Notes: generated by a model from the sequence alone, not told the origin. Positions 5,552-13,161 are shown, counted from the first letter of the stretch. The stretch is DNA of 13,730 nucleotides from DASQUP01 sp035641235 (GCA_035641235.1 DASQUP010000205.1:1-13730); one strand, 5' to 3'. A program made the numbers and translations.

Positions 5552-6922
5552 ATCCGCTATCTGGTCGTCGTTGACGGTGAGCACTACCCGCCGGTCGTTC
5601 AGTCCGCCCTAAGCGGACTGTTGTCGAGCGGGCACGAAGTGGCTGCAACAGTGCTTGTCGGCGGTGTGGAGAAGCTGCCTCGCGGGGGGGTCGATGCATA
5701 CGGCGATGTGGCCGTAAGGTCCGGCGCCGATCCCCGGGTGACCCTCGATGAGGCGATCTCGGAACTTCGACCCGATGTCGTTTTGGACTTATCCGATGAG
5801 CCGGTGCTCGACTACCGGCGCAGACACGAGCTCGCTGCCGTGGCGCTCCACCGAGGCGTCCCCTATGAAGGAGCCGATTTCAGGTTCTCGCCGCCGCCTC
5901 GCCCACGGCTTGCGACCAGACCCACACTGGCAATAATTGGAACCGGGAAGCGGACGGGGAAAACGGCGGTGTCCGGATACGCGGCCAGGTATTTGAACTC
6001 CGCCGGGTACCGTCCCGTGGTGGTGGCCATGGGCCGTGGTGGGCCCGCCCAGCCCGAGGTCCTAAGGGGTGACGAAGTCGCCCTCGAGCCGAAGGATCTG
6101 CTGGCGCTTGCCGATGCGGGGAGTCACGCCGCTTCCGACTACGTAGAGGACGCCATGCTTGCACGTGTCCCAACCGTCGGTTGCCGCCGCTGTGGGGGCG
6201 GACTGGCCGGAGGGGTATCGATATCAAACGTTGCCGCCGGAGTGGAAGTTGCCAACCAGCTGCCCGGTGACCTGTTGATCGTTGAGGGTTCGGGAAGCGC
6301 GATCCCCCCGGTCCATGCTGATGTGACCGGTTTGGTAATGCCCGCGTCGATCCCCGAGGAGTACTTGAAGGGATACATGGGTCCCTACCGGATGTTGCTT
6401 GCCGACTTTGTACTGGTTACTATGTGCGAGAACCCATTCGGTTCACCCTCCCAGATCTCGGCGATTACCTCCCTTGTTAAGCAGTCGTGGAGAAGGGCCG
6501 AGAGTCGTCGGGACCCGGACGGGGAGATCCGAATAGTTCGCACCGTCTTTCGCCCTAATCCAACGCGTTCGGTTCAGGGGGCGAAGGTTTTCGTTGCAAC
6601 GACTGCGGTCGAGGCAGCGCAACAAGCGATCACCCGCCATCTCGAAGCGGAGCATGAATGCGAAGTGATCGGTATCAGCCATGCCTTGTCCGATAGGGCA
6701 AGGCTCGAAGAGGAGTTGGGCGGAATCAAGCCGGGAGATGTTGACGTGCTTCTGTGCGAAATAAAGGCCGCGGGCATCGATACGGCTACCAGGTGGGCAC
6801 TGGGTAACGATGTCGACGTCGTCTACATGGACAACATCCCTGTGGGTATCGACGGTGACGATCCTGATGCGGTTCTGGAATGGGCCGGTCGGTTGGCGAG
6901 GGAGCGCCACAGAAATGACTGA
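5552..6922 (+). CDS. cpgS: Cyclic 2,3-diphosphoglycerate synthetase
   Basis: This enzyme uses ATP to close 2,3-diphosphoglycerate into the cyclic pyrophosphate cDPG (family EC 6.5.1.9). Read from ATC 5552 the protein is 456 residues, about the size of the archaeal enzyme. It begins IRYLVVVDGEHYPPVV, the start of the first strand plus the DGEHYPP motif I associate with this family. A P-loop, GTGKRTGKT, sits at about 130-137. It is followed by a nucleotide-binding region with AMGRGGPAQPE, a CRRCGGG cysteine pair (Cys211/Cys214), IVEGSGSAIPPVHAD, PEEYLKGYMGPYR and a C-terminal MDNIPVG. The first standard start codon in frame is TTG at 5621, which would delete 23 residues including DGEHYPP. The gene overlaps the next by 8 nt. 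The family is confident; the exact start and in vivo activity are inferred. Confidence 0.88.
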   Translation: MRYLVVVDGEHYPPVVQSALSGLLSSGHEVAATVLVGGVEKLPRGGVDAYGDVAVRSGADPRVTLDEAISELRPDVVLDLSDEPVLDYRRRHELAAVALHRGVPYEGADFRFSPPPRPRLATRPTLAIIGTGKRTGKTAVSGYAARYLNSAGYRPVVVAMGRGGPAQPEVLRGDEVALEPKDLLALADAGSHAASDYVEDAMLARVPTVGCRRCGGGLAGGVSISNVAAGVEVANQLPGDLLIVEGSGSAIPPVHADVTGLVMPASIPEEYLKGYMGPYRMLLADFVLVTMCENPFGSPSQISAITSLVKQSWRRAESRRDPDGEIRIVRTVFRPNPTRSVQGAKVFVATTAVEAAQQAITRHLEAEHECEVIGISHALSDRARLEEELGGIKPGDVDVLLCEIKAAGIDTATRWALGNDVDVVYMDNIPVGIDGDDPDAVLEWAGRLARERHRND

Positions 6923-7919
6923 GCGCAGGCGCAGACACATCTTTATCTCCGAGAGAGAGTACGGACTCCCGTACTCCAAGGGCCTGACGGCCTCACAGCT
7001 GATGGTCATCGGGCTTTCGCCTGGTCGGGCCTACTCGGTTGCGAACAAGGTCGAGCAAGAGCTCGTGGGTCTCGGAACTCAATCGGTTACCGCCGATCAG
7101 TTGCGAGACCTGACTCTCGAGGTGTTGCGCCGCGAGGTCGGAGACAAACATGCGCAGGCCTTCGTGAAATGGCAGTCCGTTGCGGAGCTCGACATCCCGC
7201 TGATCATCTTGATCGGGGGCGCTACAGGAGTCGGGAAGTCGACTATAGCCACCCAGCTCGCTACCCGCCTCGGGATTACGAGGGTTGTATCGACCGATGC
7301 CGTTCGAGAGGTTCTGCGAAGTGCATTCACGGCCGGAATGTTCCCAACCCTCTACGAATCGTCGTTCAACGCAGATAAGGCTGTGAGACAGCCGATCCCC
7401 CACTCGGGCGACAAGCTGATTATCGGTTTTCGAGAGCAGGCGGCCGCAGTGGCCGTCGGCGCTCAGGCACTCATCGAGCGTTCGATTGAGGAAGGAACGG
7501 ATCTGATAATCGAGGGCGCCCACCTCGTCCCCGGATTCCTTCAGAGCATCGAGCACGATCAGGCAGTGATCGTCTCGCTGCTTGTGGTCATCGACGATGA
7601 AGAGCTCCATCGCAGTCACTTCTATCTGCGAGGTCAGGCCGCGCGCAGCCGTGCGAGTGACCGCTACATAACCGCGTTCAAGAAGATCAGACGGCTGCAG
7701 AAGTACATGATCTCTTCGGGTCTGATGCGCGGAGTTCCGATCATCTCTCACTACGACCTGGATACGACGCTCTCCGAGATCATCGACCACGTCATAACGA
7801 AGGCTCTGGAGGCTGCCGAACGTGGCGTGAGGGTCGCCGGGAGCGATGACAAGTTGCTCGAGCGCGCGGTCGAAGCGATGGCGCGTGAGAAAGGAGTCAC
7901 CAGTGAAACTCTTCCTTGA
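6915..7919 (+). CDS. 2-phosphoglycerate kinase
   Basis: This kinase phosphorylates 2-phosphoglycerate with ATP to 2,3-diphosphoglycerate (family EC 2.7.2.16), the substrate of the enzyme encoded just upstream. The 334 residues start with an ATP-cone-like domain (about 8-88: HIFISEREYGLPYSKGLTA, then LSPGRAYSVANKVEQEL), as in archaeal 2-phosphoglycerate kinases. The kinase domain has the P-loop GGATGVGKST (101-110), VVSTDAVREVLRS (about 124-136), IIEGAHLVPGF in the middle, and RSHFYLRGQAARSRASDRY with several arginines likely to bind phosphates. The ATG at 6915 overlaps the upstream stop by 8 nt, and a GAGGGAG run lies about 10 nt before it. An in-frame GTG start at 6810 lies inside the upstream gene and is not needed. 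The pairing with the synthetase strongly supports the assignment. Confidence 0.92.
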   Translation: MTERRRRHIFISEREYGLPYSKGLTASQLMVIGLSPGRAYSVANKVEQELVGLGTQSVTADQLRDLTLEVLRREVGDKHAQAFVKWQSVAELDIPLIILIGGATGVGKSTIATQLATRLGITRVVSTDAVREVLRSAFTAGMFPTLYESSFNADKAVRQPIPHSGDKLIIGFREQAAAVAVGAQALIERSIEEGTDLIIEGAHLVPGFLQSIEHDQAVIVSLLVVIDDEELHRSHFYLRGQAARSRASDRYITAFKKIRRLQKYMISSGLMRGVPIISHYDLDTTLSEIIDHVITKALEAAERGVRVAGSDDKLLERAVEAMAREKGVTSETLP

Positions 7920-8583
7920 CACAGCCAATCTCGATGAAATTCGTGAGGGAAACAGGTGGGGTGTCCTGCGGGGAGTCACCACCAACCCGACTCTGATTGC
8001 CAAAGAAGAGCAGGGTTTCCTGCCTCTCGTCAAAGAGATCTGCGCTCTTGTGGAGGGCGATGTCTCCATCGAGACGGCGTCGGACGATACAGAGACACTT
8101 GTCCGTCAGGGACACGAGATCGCTCAGATCGCCGACAACGCGGTGGTGAAGATCGCACTGACACCGAACGGCCTTGCGGCCGTGCGTGTGCTGTCGGATG
8201 AGGGGATCAAGGTCAATGTGACGTTGTGCTTCTCCCCGGCGCAGGCAATCCTTGCCGCGGAGGCCGGTGCTTACATTGTGTCCCCGTTTTTGGGTAGGCT
8301 TGACGACGTCGGGACGGATGGATTGCGGTTGCTCTCCGACATCTGCGAGATCTACGCCATCCAGGGCTACGATACGCAGGTCCTGGCTGCGAGCCTTCGC
8401 CATCCGATCCACGTCGTGGAGGCAGCTCGCATGGGTGCCGACATCTCGACGATGCCCTTCAAGGTTTTTGAGGGGCTCGTGAAGCACCCGCTGACCGATT
8501 CCGGCTTCAAGAGATTCATAAATGACTGGGAGGGAGCAAAGCCCTATCTGGGAGAGCTTCCTTCCTCGATGCAGGAGGCGTAA
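7903..8583 (+). CDS. tal: Small transaldolase (FSA/TalC family)
   Basis: This is a single-domain (beta/alpha)8 Schiff-base enzyme of the MipB/TalC/FSA family, 226 residues, the normal length. It begins VKLFLDTANLDEI, then RGVTTNPTLIAKE (23-35), the family signature. The Schiff-base lysine is Lys83 in VVKIALTPNG; the usual VKIP-T here lacks the proline. SPFLGRLDDVGTDG is the phosphate-side loop. The residue equivalent to Gln59 of E. coli FSA appears to be Glu58 (VSIETAS), as in true transaldolases, so transfer of dihydroxyacetone between pentose-phosphate sugars is more likely than fructose-6-phosphate aldolase activity. The GTG start at 7903 has an ideal AGGAG upstream and lies inside the 3' end of the kinase gene (17-nt overlap). 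It is followed 3 nt later by rho. Confidence 0.92.
   Translation: MKLFLDTANLDEIREGNRWGVLRGVTTNPTLIAKEEQGFLPLVKEICALVEGDVSIETASDDTETLVRQGHEIAQIADNAVVKIALTPNGLAAVRVLSDEGIKVNVTLCFSPAQAILAAEAGAYIVSPFLGRLDDVGTDGLRLLSDICEIYAIQGYDTQVLAASLRHPIHVVEAARMGADISTMPFKVFEGLVKHPLTDSGFKRFINDWEGAKPYLGELPSSMQEA
8573..8578 (+). promoter_or_regulatory. Ribosome-binding site for rho
   Basis: AGGAGG lies inside the last codons of the transaldolase gene and 8 nt before the GTG at 8587. This supports that start and coupled expression of the two genes. Confidence 0.7.
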
Positions 8584-8586
8584 GGA

Positions 8587-10278
8587 GTGTCTGAGACGTT
8601 GGATCGCTCGGTTCTGGAATCGAAGGCGGTCGCTGAGCTCAGGGCCATAGCAAAGTCGCTTGATCTCAAGGTCACCGGTCTTCGCAAGGCCGAGATCATC
8701 GACCTCATAGCAGGCAACAAAAATGGCGGCTCGAACCACCATCGCGGTGCCAAGCGCGCTGCCAAATCCGGCGCGCCCGAGAAGCCGGCGGAGAGTTCGA
8801 GTCCTCAACAAGGCCGCTCCGACCAGAAGTCGTCCGACGACGCAAAGAGTCAGGAAGTCGTGCGCGAGGTCGCGCCGCCACTCGAGGCCACAAAGGACTC
8901 CGGTGGTGCCCAAGGGCAGACGGCGGTCCGCGACGAAAGTGCCGTCGACGAGCGCCGGGGTAACGAAGAGCGCGGACGCAACCGACGTCCTCAGAACAAC
9001 CAGGGTCGGAACCGGCCGCGCGAGAAAGCGGAGCCGCGCGGCGAGGGCGGCCGCGGCCGGCGGCGGCGGCGCGGGCGCGGCGGCGGGGGTGGAGTTCCCC
9101 ATTACGCGCGCGAGGACCGGTGGGATGACACGGAGGTCGAGGACGATCCGAACGCCGAGGTCCGGACGGGGATCCTCGATCTTCTTCCCGAGGGTTACGG
9201 CTTCCTTCGCACAACCGGCTACCTGCCGGGAGACAAAGACGTATACGTCTCGGTCTCGCAGGTCCGTCGTTTCCGCCTCCGCAAGGGTGATGAGATCACC
9301 GGCTCGGTGAGGTCTCCAAAGGATTCGGAGAAATATCAGGCCCTTCTCAAGATCCGATCGATCAACGGGGGCGAGCCCGAGTCCATCGAAGGGCGTCCCC
9401 GTTTCGGCGACCTGACACCGCTCTATCCACAGGATCGCCTTGTGCTCGAGCACGATGACGATCCCCGGGCGATCACGGCACGGATCATCGATCTGATTGC
9501 GCCCATCGGCAAGGGTCAGCGCGGGATGATCGTGAGCCCTCCCAAGGCCGGTAAGACGACGGTCATGAAGGAGATCGCCAACGCGATCCGCACGAACAAT
9601 CCTGAGACCTACCTCATCGTGCTGCTCGTTGACGAGCGTCCCGAAGAGGTCACGGACATGCAGCGATCGGTCGACGGAGAGGTCGTGTACTCGACTTTCG
9701 ACAGACCTTCTGACGATCACATCCAGGTCACGGAGCTGACCCTCGAGCGAGCCAAGAGACTCGTCGAGGGCGGTGGCGATGTCGTGATCCTTCTCGACGG
9801 CATCACCCGCCTGTCGCGGGCCTACAACCTGGCAACACCGGCATCCGGACGAATCCTCTCCGGTGGTGTCGACTCGACGGCGCTGTACCCGCCGAAGCGG
9901 TTCTTCGGCGCGGCCAGGAATATCGAGTTCGGCGGATCGTTAACCATCATTGCGACCGCTCTGGTCGAAACCGGGTCACGAATGGACGAGGTGATCTTCG
10001 AGGAGTTCAAGGGCACGGGCAACTGGGAGCTGAGGCTCGATCGGAAGCTCTCCGAGAAGCGGATCTTCCCGGCCATCGACATCCAGGCATCCGGAACTCG
10101 GAAAGAGGAGCTCCTGCTCAAGCCGGAGGAGCTTCAGCTGGTATGGCGCCTTCGCAGAGTGCTCCATGCGCTCGCCGACGGCGGTGCCCTGGAACTGTTG
10201 GTTGACAAGATGAAGCAGACTCGAGGTAACGCCGAGTTCCTGCGTGAGATAGCTAAGGCGCCTGTCAGGGGAGAATAA
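8587..10278 (+). CDS. rho: Transcription termination factor Rho
   Basis: This hexameric ATP-dependent RNA translocase terminates transcription. The 563 residues exceed the roughly 420 of E. coli Rho. A Rho-N helical domain (about 8-43, ESKAVAELRAIAKSLDLKVTG) is followed by a disordered, charged insertion (about 45-185) ending in an Arg/Gly tract (PRGEGGRGRRRRRGRGGGGG), typical of actinobacterial Rho. The cold-shock-like RNA-binding domain (about 192-260) contains GILDLLPEGYGFLR. The ATPase core has Walker A SPPKAGKTT (317-325), DERPEEVTDM (349-358), Walker B VVILLDGITRLSRAYN (about 399-414), the hexamer-channel region around LSGGVDSTALYPPKRFFGAARN, and GTGNWELRLDRKL. The GTG start has AGGAGG 8 nt upstream. 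It is the first gene of a rho, small membrane protein, rpmE, DUF1385 run, although it may be transcribed from the upstream operon. Confidence 0.97.
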   Translation: MSETLDRSVLESKAVAELRAIAKSLDLKVTGLRKAEIIDLIAGNKNGGSNHHRGAKRAAKSGAPEKPAESSSPQQGRSDQKSSDDAKSQEVVREVAPPLEATKDSGGAQGQTAVRDESAVDERRGNEERGRNRRPQNNQGRNRPREKAEPRGEGGRGRRRRRGRGGGGGVPHYAREDRWDDTEVEDDPNAEVRTGILDLLPEGYGFLRTTGYLPGDKDVYVSVSQVRRFRLRKGDEITGSVRSPKDSEKYQALLKIRSINGGEPESIEGRPRFGDLTPLYPQDRLVLEHDDDPRAITARIIDLIAPIGKGQRGMIVSPPKAGKTTVMKEIANAIRTNNPETYLIVLLVDERPEEVTDMQRSVDGEVVYSTFDRPSDDHIQVTELTLERAKRLVEGGGDVVILLDGITRLSRAYNLATPASGRILSGGVDSTALYPPKRFFGAARNIEFGGSLTIIATALVETGSRMDEVIFEEFKGTGNWELRLDRKLSEKRIFPAIDIQASGTRKEELLLKPEELQLVWRLRRVLHALADGGALELLVDKMKQTRGNAEFLREIAKAPVRGE

Positions 10279-10283
10279 GGTCC

Positions 10284-10460
10284 GTGCTTTTCGGGCTCGG
10301 GTTGCCGGAGTGGATCACGATTTTCGCTCTCATCGGCGCCCTGCTGCTGACGTTCAAGCTCATGGCGAGGGCGTCGATCGCCTACGAAAAGGCCCGGCAG
10401 GCAAGAGAACAACCCAGAGAACAGCAAGGTGCCACAGATCGAAAGGAAGATTCGGAATGA
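10284..10460 (+). CDS. 58-residue single-helix membrane protein
   Basis: This unrecognised small protein lies between rho and rpmE. From GTG 10284 it reads MLFGLGLPEWITIF, then a hydrophobic helix up to about residue 27 (IFALIGALLLTFKLM). A strongly charged cytoplasmic-type tail follows (SIAYEKARQAREQ, then QQGATDRKEDSE). The short N-terminus, single helix and amphipathic basic/acidic tail recall TatA-like or membrane-tether architecture, but the FG motif of TatA is absent and I do not assign it. Evidence for a real gene: it begins 5 nt after the rho stop, its stop overlaps the rpmE start (ATGA, 10457-10460), AGGGGAG lies about 10 nt upstream, and the membrane-protein character is clear. It is too short for many gene callers. 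Confidence 0.75.
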   Translation: MLFGLGLPEWITIFALIGALLLTFKLMARASIAYEKARQAREQPREQQGATDRKEDSE

Positions 10461-10702
10461 AGCAGGGGATTCACCCCGACTACGTCGAGACGCTGGTGAC
10501 CTGCTCGTGCGGGAACACCTTCACGACGCGGTCGGTCAAGAAGGAGCTGCACGTGGAGCTCTGTAACCAGTGCCACCCCTTCTACACGGGCAAGCAGAAG
10601 CTCGTCGACACGGGTGGCCGTGTGGAACGGTTCCAGCGGAAGTACGCAAAGCGCGCCCAGCCGGCGCCGGCCGAGGCGACGACCGGCCAAGAGCAGGCGT
10701 AG
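10457..10702 (+). CDS. rpmE: 50S ribosomal protein L31, zinc-binding form
   Basis: This is a component of the large ribosomal subunit at the central protuberance and the bridge to the small subunit. The 81 residues open with MKQGIHPDYVETLVTCSCGN. Four cysteines in the pattern of the zinc-containing L31 (Cys16, Cys18, Cys36, Cys39: CSC and CNQC) are present, followed by the signature HPFYTGKQKLVDTGGRVERFQRKY. The C-terminal Ala/Pro/Glu extension past about residue 66 is longer than usual and probably disordered. AAAGGAAG lies 7 nt before the ATG, and the start overlaps the preceding stop. The in-frame upstream extension to 10310 is not needed. Confidence 0.97.
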   Translation: MKQGIHPDYVETLVTCSCGNTFTTRSVKKELHVELCNQCHPFYTGKQKLVDTGGRVERFQRKYAKRAQPAPAEATTGQEQA

Positions 10703-10733
10703 CCCGGCTCCGCGGACAGGCGTTTAACGGCAG

Positions 10734-11675
10734 GTGGCACACGAGCACAAGCGTCCCTCGATAGGGGGCCAGGCGGTCCTCGAAGGCGTCATGATGCGCG
10801 GGCCGACTGCGTGGTCGGTCGCCTGCCGTAAACCCGACGAGACCATCGCGGTTGAGCGGTTCGCGCTTCCAAGAGCGGCCGAGCGTTACCCGATGCTCAA
10901 GTGGCCGCTCCTGCGCGGCTGCCTCGTCCTCGGGGAGTCGCTCGCGATCGGGATCAAGGCGCTCATGATCTCGGCGACGCACGCCCTCGATGACGAGGAG
11001 GAGCAGCCCTCCGATGCGCAGCTCGGCTGGACGCTCGGGATCTCGATGGTGCTGTTCTCGGCGGTTTTTATCGCGCTGCCGGTGTTCGGTACGAAGCTGG
11101 TCGGCAACGTGTTCGGATTGCCGGACAACGGCGCTCTATCGTTCAACCTCGTCGAGGGTGCCATCCGGCTATCTCTGTTTGTCGGGTACCTGCTTCTGAT
11201 CGGTCAGTTCAAAGACATCCGGCGCGTCTTCCAGTACCACGGCGCCGAACACAAGACCATCTACGCGTACGAGAACGGTGATCCACTCGTTCCGCAACAG
11301 ATCGACGATAAGTACTCAACCCTGCACGTCAGGTGTGGGACGAACTTCCTATTCATCGTCCTGTTTTTGACGATCATCGCTCACTTCGTCCTCGACCTGT
11401 TCGTCCACGGTCTGTTTCTGCGAATCGGCGTGCGGCTCCTGGCGATCCCGGTCCTAGCCGGCGTTTCGTACGAGGCGATCAAGTTCGCGTCACGCAAGGA
11501 GGATTCGGCGATCTTCCGAATCCTGATGTTGCCGGGTCTGGCTCTGCAGAAGATAACGACGAAGCCGCCGTCGCTCGATCAGATCGAGGTGGCCATCGAG
11601 GCGATGAAGGCCGTTACAACGGACCCGGACGAGAAGGTCGATCCGGAAGAGGTCCCCGAAGCGCCCGTCTCCTAG
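10734..11675 (+). CDS. DUF1385 / YqhQ-family membrane protein
   Basis: This 313-residue polytopic membrane protein belongs to a widespread bacterial family of unknown function, often found next to rpmE and prfA. The N-terminal signature SIGGQAVLEGVMMRGPTAWS (9-28) is intact. Hydrophobic segments lie at about 97-125, 138-158, 203-226 and 231-250. Between them are the conserved polar motif FQYHGAEHKTIYAYE (166-180) and HVRCGTNFL (198-206), whose His, Glu and Cys could bind a metal. The C-terminus is a charged Asp/Glu/Pro tail. The GTG start at 10734 has only a weak upstream purine run, but conservation begins at residue 8, so the start cannot be much later. The gene lies 31 nt after rpmE and is convergent with the peptidase gene. 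The usual prfA/prmC neighbours are absent here. Confidence 0.92.
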   Translation: MAHEHKRPSIGGQAVLEGVMMRGPTAWSVACRKPDETIAVERFALPRAAERYPMLKWPLLRGCLVLGESLAIGIKALMISATHALDDEEEQPSDAQLGWTLGISMVLFSAVFIALPVFGTKLVGNVFGLPDNGALSFNLVEGAIRLSLFVGYLLLIGQFKDIRRVFQYHGAEHKTIYAYENGDPLVPQQIDDKYSTLHVRCGTNFLFIVLFLTIIAHFVLDLFVHGLFLRIGVRLLAIPVLAGVSYEAIKFASRKEDSAIFRILMLPGLALQKITTKPPSLDQIEVAIEAMKAVTTDPDEKVDPEEVPEAPVS

Positions 11676-11690
11676 CCGGCGCGACGCCAG

Positions 11691-11740
11691 CTTCTTTGTT
11701 GCAGCGACCACGAAATAGGTGGTCGATTACACAAAGAAGG
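11691..11740. repeat. Hairpin repeat, copy 1
   Basis: This is a nested dyad. Outer arms are CTTCTTTGT (11691-11699) and ACAAAGAAG (11731-11739). Inner arms are CGACCAC (11705-11711) and GTGGTCG (11719-11725), centred on the same axis, with a 5x5 internal loop and a 7-nt loop. It lies 15 nt after the DUF1385 stop and 14 nt after the peptidase stop on the other strand, so it could serve as a two-way transcript end. No T-tract follows the stem on either strand. A near copy lies at 13274-13322. Confidence 0.7.
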
Positions 11741-11754
11741 CGTGGTGTCCGGGC

Positions 11755-13161
11755 TCAGATCGTCAGCATCGCCGCCGCTGCCCGGGTCGACGGGGCGATC
11801 GCCACCTGTACTTTCTTACCGGAGCACGCCAGCACCGCGATCCGACCTTGTCTGCCGAAGGTGGACTTTGTGGTGCCGAGCGATTCGATGACGTTGTACG
11901 GCCCTTGCAACTTGCCCGGGGTAACGGCGCCTTCGAGCCACGATCCCATGGAGTCGCACAAGCCTTTGCGCCATCGACTCTCGACCAGAGATAGCCCCAG
12001 GGCGGTCCTCTCGCCGCGCTCCCACAGTTGCATGTGCCCGCCTCCCCACGCGGCGGCATGATCGAAGGGATCCATCACGGCGAACTCCGGCTCGTCGCCG
12101 GGCGAGCGAAAGAGTGCGAGCAGCTCGGACGCCCCGAACGGCGCCGAATACAGCGGGCGGAAGCCACGACCGGGGGGCACGAGCCGTTTCACCGGGAGAG
12201 CTTCGTCGCGCACGTGGTAACGCATGGGCCACAGCACCTGAGCAGTCGTCGTCGGTGGGTCTTCAAGAGCCCTGTTGACCGCATCCCACCCACCAAGCGC
12301 GTACAAGCTGCACACGAACTCCAGCCCGCTGATGTATGGAAACATCAGCTGGTCGCTTACCAGATGCGGGACCTGGGGCTCCGGTACGGGTACCTCTCCG
12401 GCGTCGTCGGGAACCCCGGTCGATCCGACCGAGTAGAAGTGTCGGTATTCAACCAGACTGGCCGCACCCTCCACGACGGCTCCTGCAGCAACCGTCGCGT
12501 CTGAGTCTCGCCCCGCGTGAGGCAGCCCGATGGCTTGATCCGATAGCGCATGCTCGAGCTCATGGGCGAGGACTGAGATGTCTGAATCCGAAAGCGATTC
12601 GCCGGAGTTCGCCGGAGCTACCAGCTTGTCCTTCTTCGGCATGTAGAACCCGGAGACGTCACCGACGACGGCCTCGAAGATGGGATCCAGGTCGACGTCC
12701 TCGGGGGCCACGCCGAGCGCCACCAGCATCCGCTTGGTTCGGTCGACCTGCCGCGCCCGCTTTTCCCGGGATCGCTCTCCCATTTCTCGCTTCGAAATCT
12801 CTTCGAGCGTCACAAACTCGGTAGCAACCGGGGAGCGGAACTTCAATCCTCGTATCTGCTCGACCTCATGTGCGACCCGGGCAAGTTCGGCAGGTTGGCC
12901 GGGGCGCTGGAACAGTCTCCGAAGTCGACTGGGCGGGTCCTCGGACCGAAGGGCCACCGAGGGAACGGTGCACAGTTCGACGGCGAGGTCGTTTTGGTAT
13001 GCGGGAAGGAAGATCTCCCCCGCACCTGGTTCTGCAAACTCCGCCTCGAATTCAACGCCGCCGCCGTTGGGTACGGGGGCGGTGTCGCGCGGGAGGGCCG
13101 AGGCGTGCACAAACGGAGTCGTCTGCACCATCCATATGGCTCCGTAAAGCATGGACAGCAT
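11755..13161 (-). CDS. Secreted/membrane-anchored zinc metallopeptidase (HExxH)
   Basis: This is a 468-residue protein of unknown substrate. It has one N-terminal hydrophobic segment (about 1-20, MLSMLYGAIWMVQTTPFVHA) and then a long extracytoplasmic part. HELEHALSDQ (200-209) supplies the HExxH zinc histidines 200 and 204 and catalytic Glu201. EGAASLVEY at 231-239 supplies a plausible third ligand, Glu231, preceded by a DSDATVAAGAVV helix. This layout is common in actinobacterial metallopeptidase-like proteins. Four cysteines are present; Cys402 and Cys446 are kept in the neighbouring paralog and may form a disulphide. No Shine-Dalgarno precedes the ATG at 13161. The frame stays open upstream to a TAG at 13225, through the basic-hydrophobic sequence NLRAKRFVGALV, which looks like the true start of the anchor but has no ATG, GTG or TTG. 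The fold is likely; the function is unknown. Confidence 0.75.
   Translation of the reverse strand: MLSMLYGAIWMVQTTPFVHASALPRDTAPVPNGGGVEFEAEFAEPGAGEIFLPAYQNDLAVELCTVPSVALRSEDPPSRLRRLFQRPGQPAELARVAHEVEQIRGLKFRSPVATEFVTLEEISKREMGERSREKRARQVDRTKRMLVALGVAPEDVDLDPIFEAVVGDVSGFYMPKKDKLVAPANSGESLSDSDISVLAHELEHALSDQAIGLPHAGRDSDATVAAGAVVEGAASLVEYRHFYSVGSTGVPDDAGEVPVPEPQVPHLVSDQLMFPYISGLEFVCSLYALGGWDAVNRALEDPPTTTAQVLWPMRYHVRDEALPVKRLVPPGRGFRPLYSAPFGASELLALFRSPGDEPEFAVMDPFDHAAAWGGGHMQLWERGERTALGLSLVESRWRKGLCDSMGSWLEGAVTPGKLQGPYNVIESLGTTKSTFGRQGRIAVLACSGKKVQVAIAPSTRAAAAMLTI

Noticed and set aside
6810..6914. 35-residue N-terminal extension of 2-phosphoglycerate kinase
   Set aside because: It lies wholly inside the conserved end of cpgS. 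The ATG at 6915 gives the expected N-terminus and the usual short overlap.
6993..8069. A 358-codon minus-strand open frame opposite 2-phosphoglycerate kinase
   Set aside because: It is fully antisense to a gene with clear kinase motifs, has no ribosome-binding site and no recognisable domain.
7897..9720. A 607-codon open frame on the minus strand, antisense to the transaldolase and rho genes
   Set aside because: It is a shadow created by high GC and codon bias. The plus-strand proteins are unmistakable, and the antisense translation shows no family motif, only Arg/Leu/Asp-rich text and a poly-Ala/Pro tract opposite the Rho Arg/Gly region.
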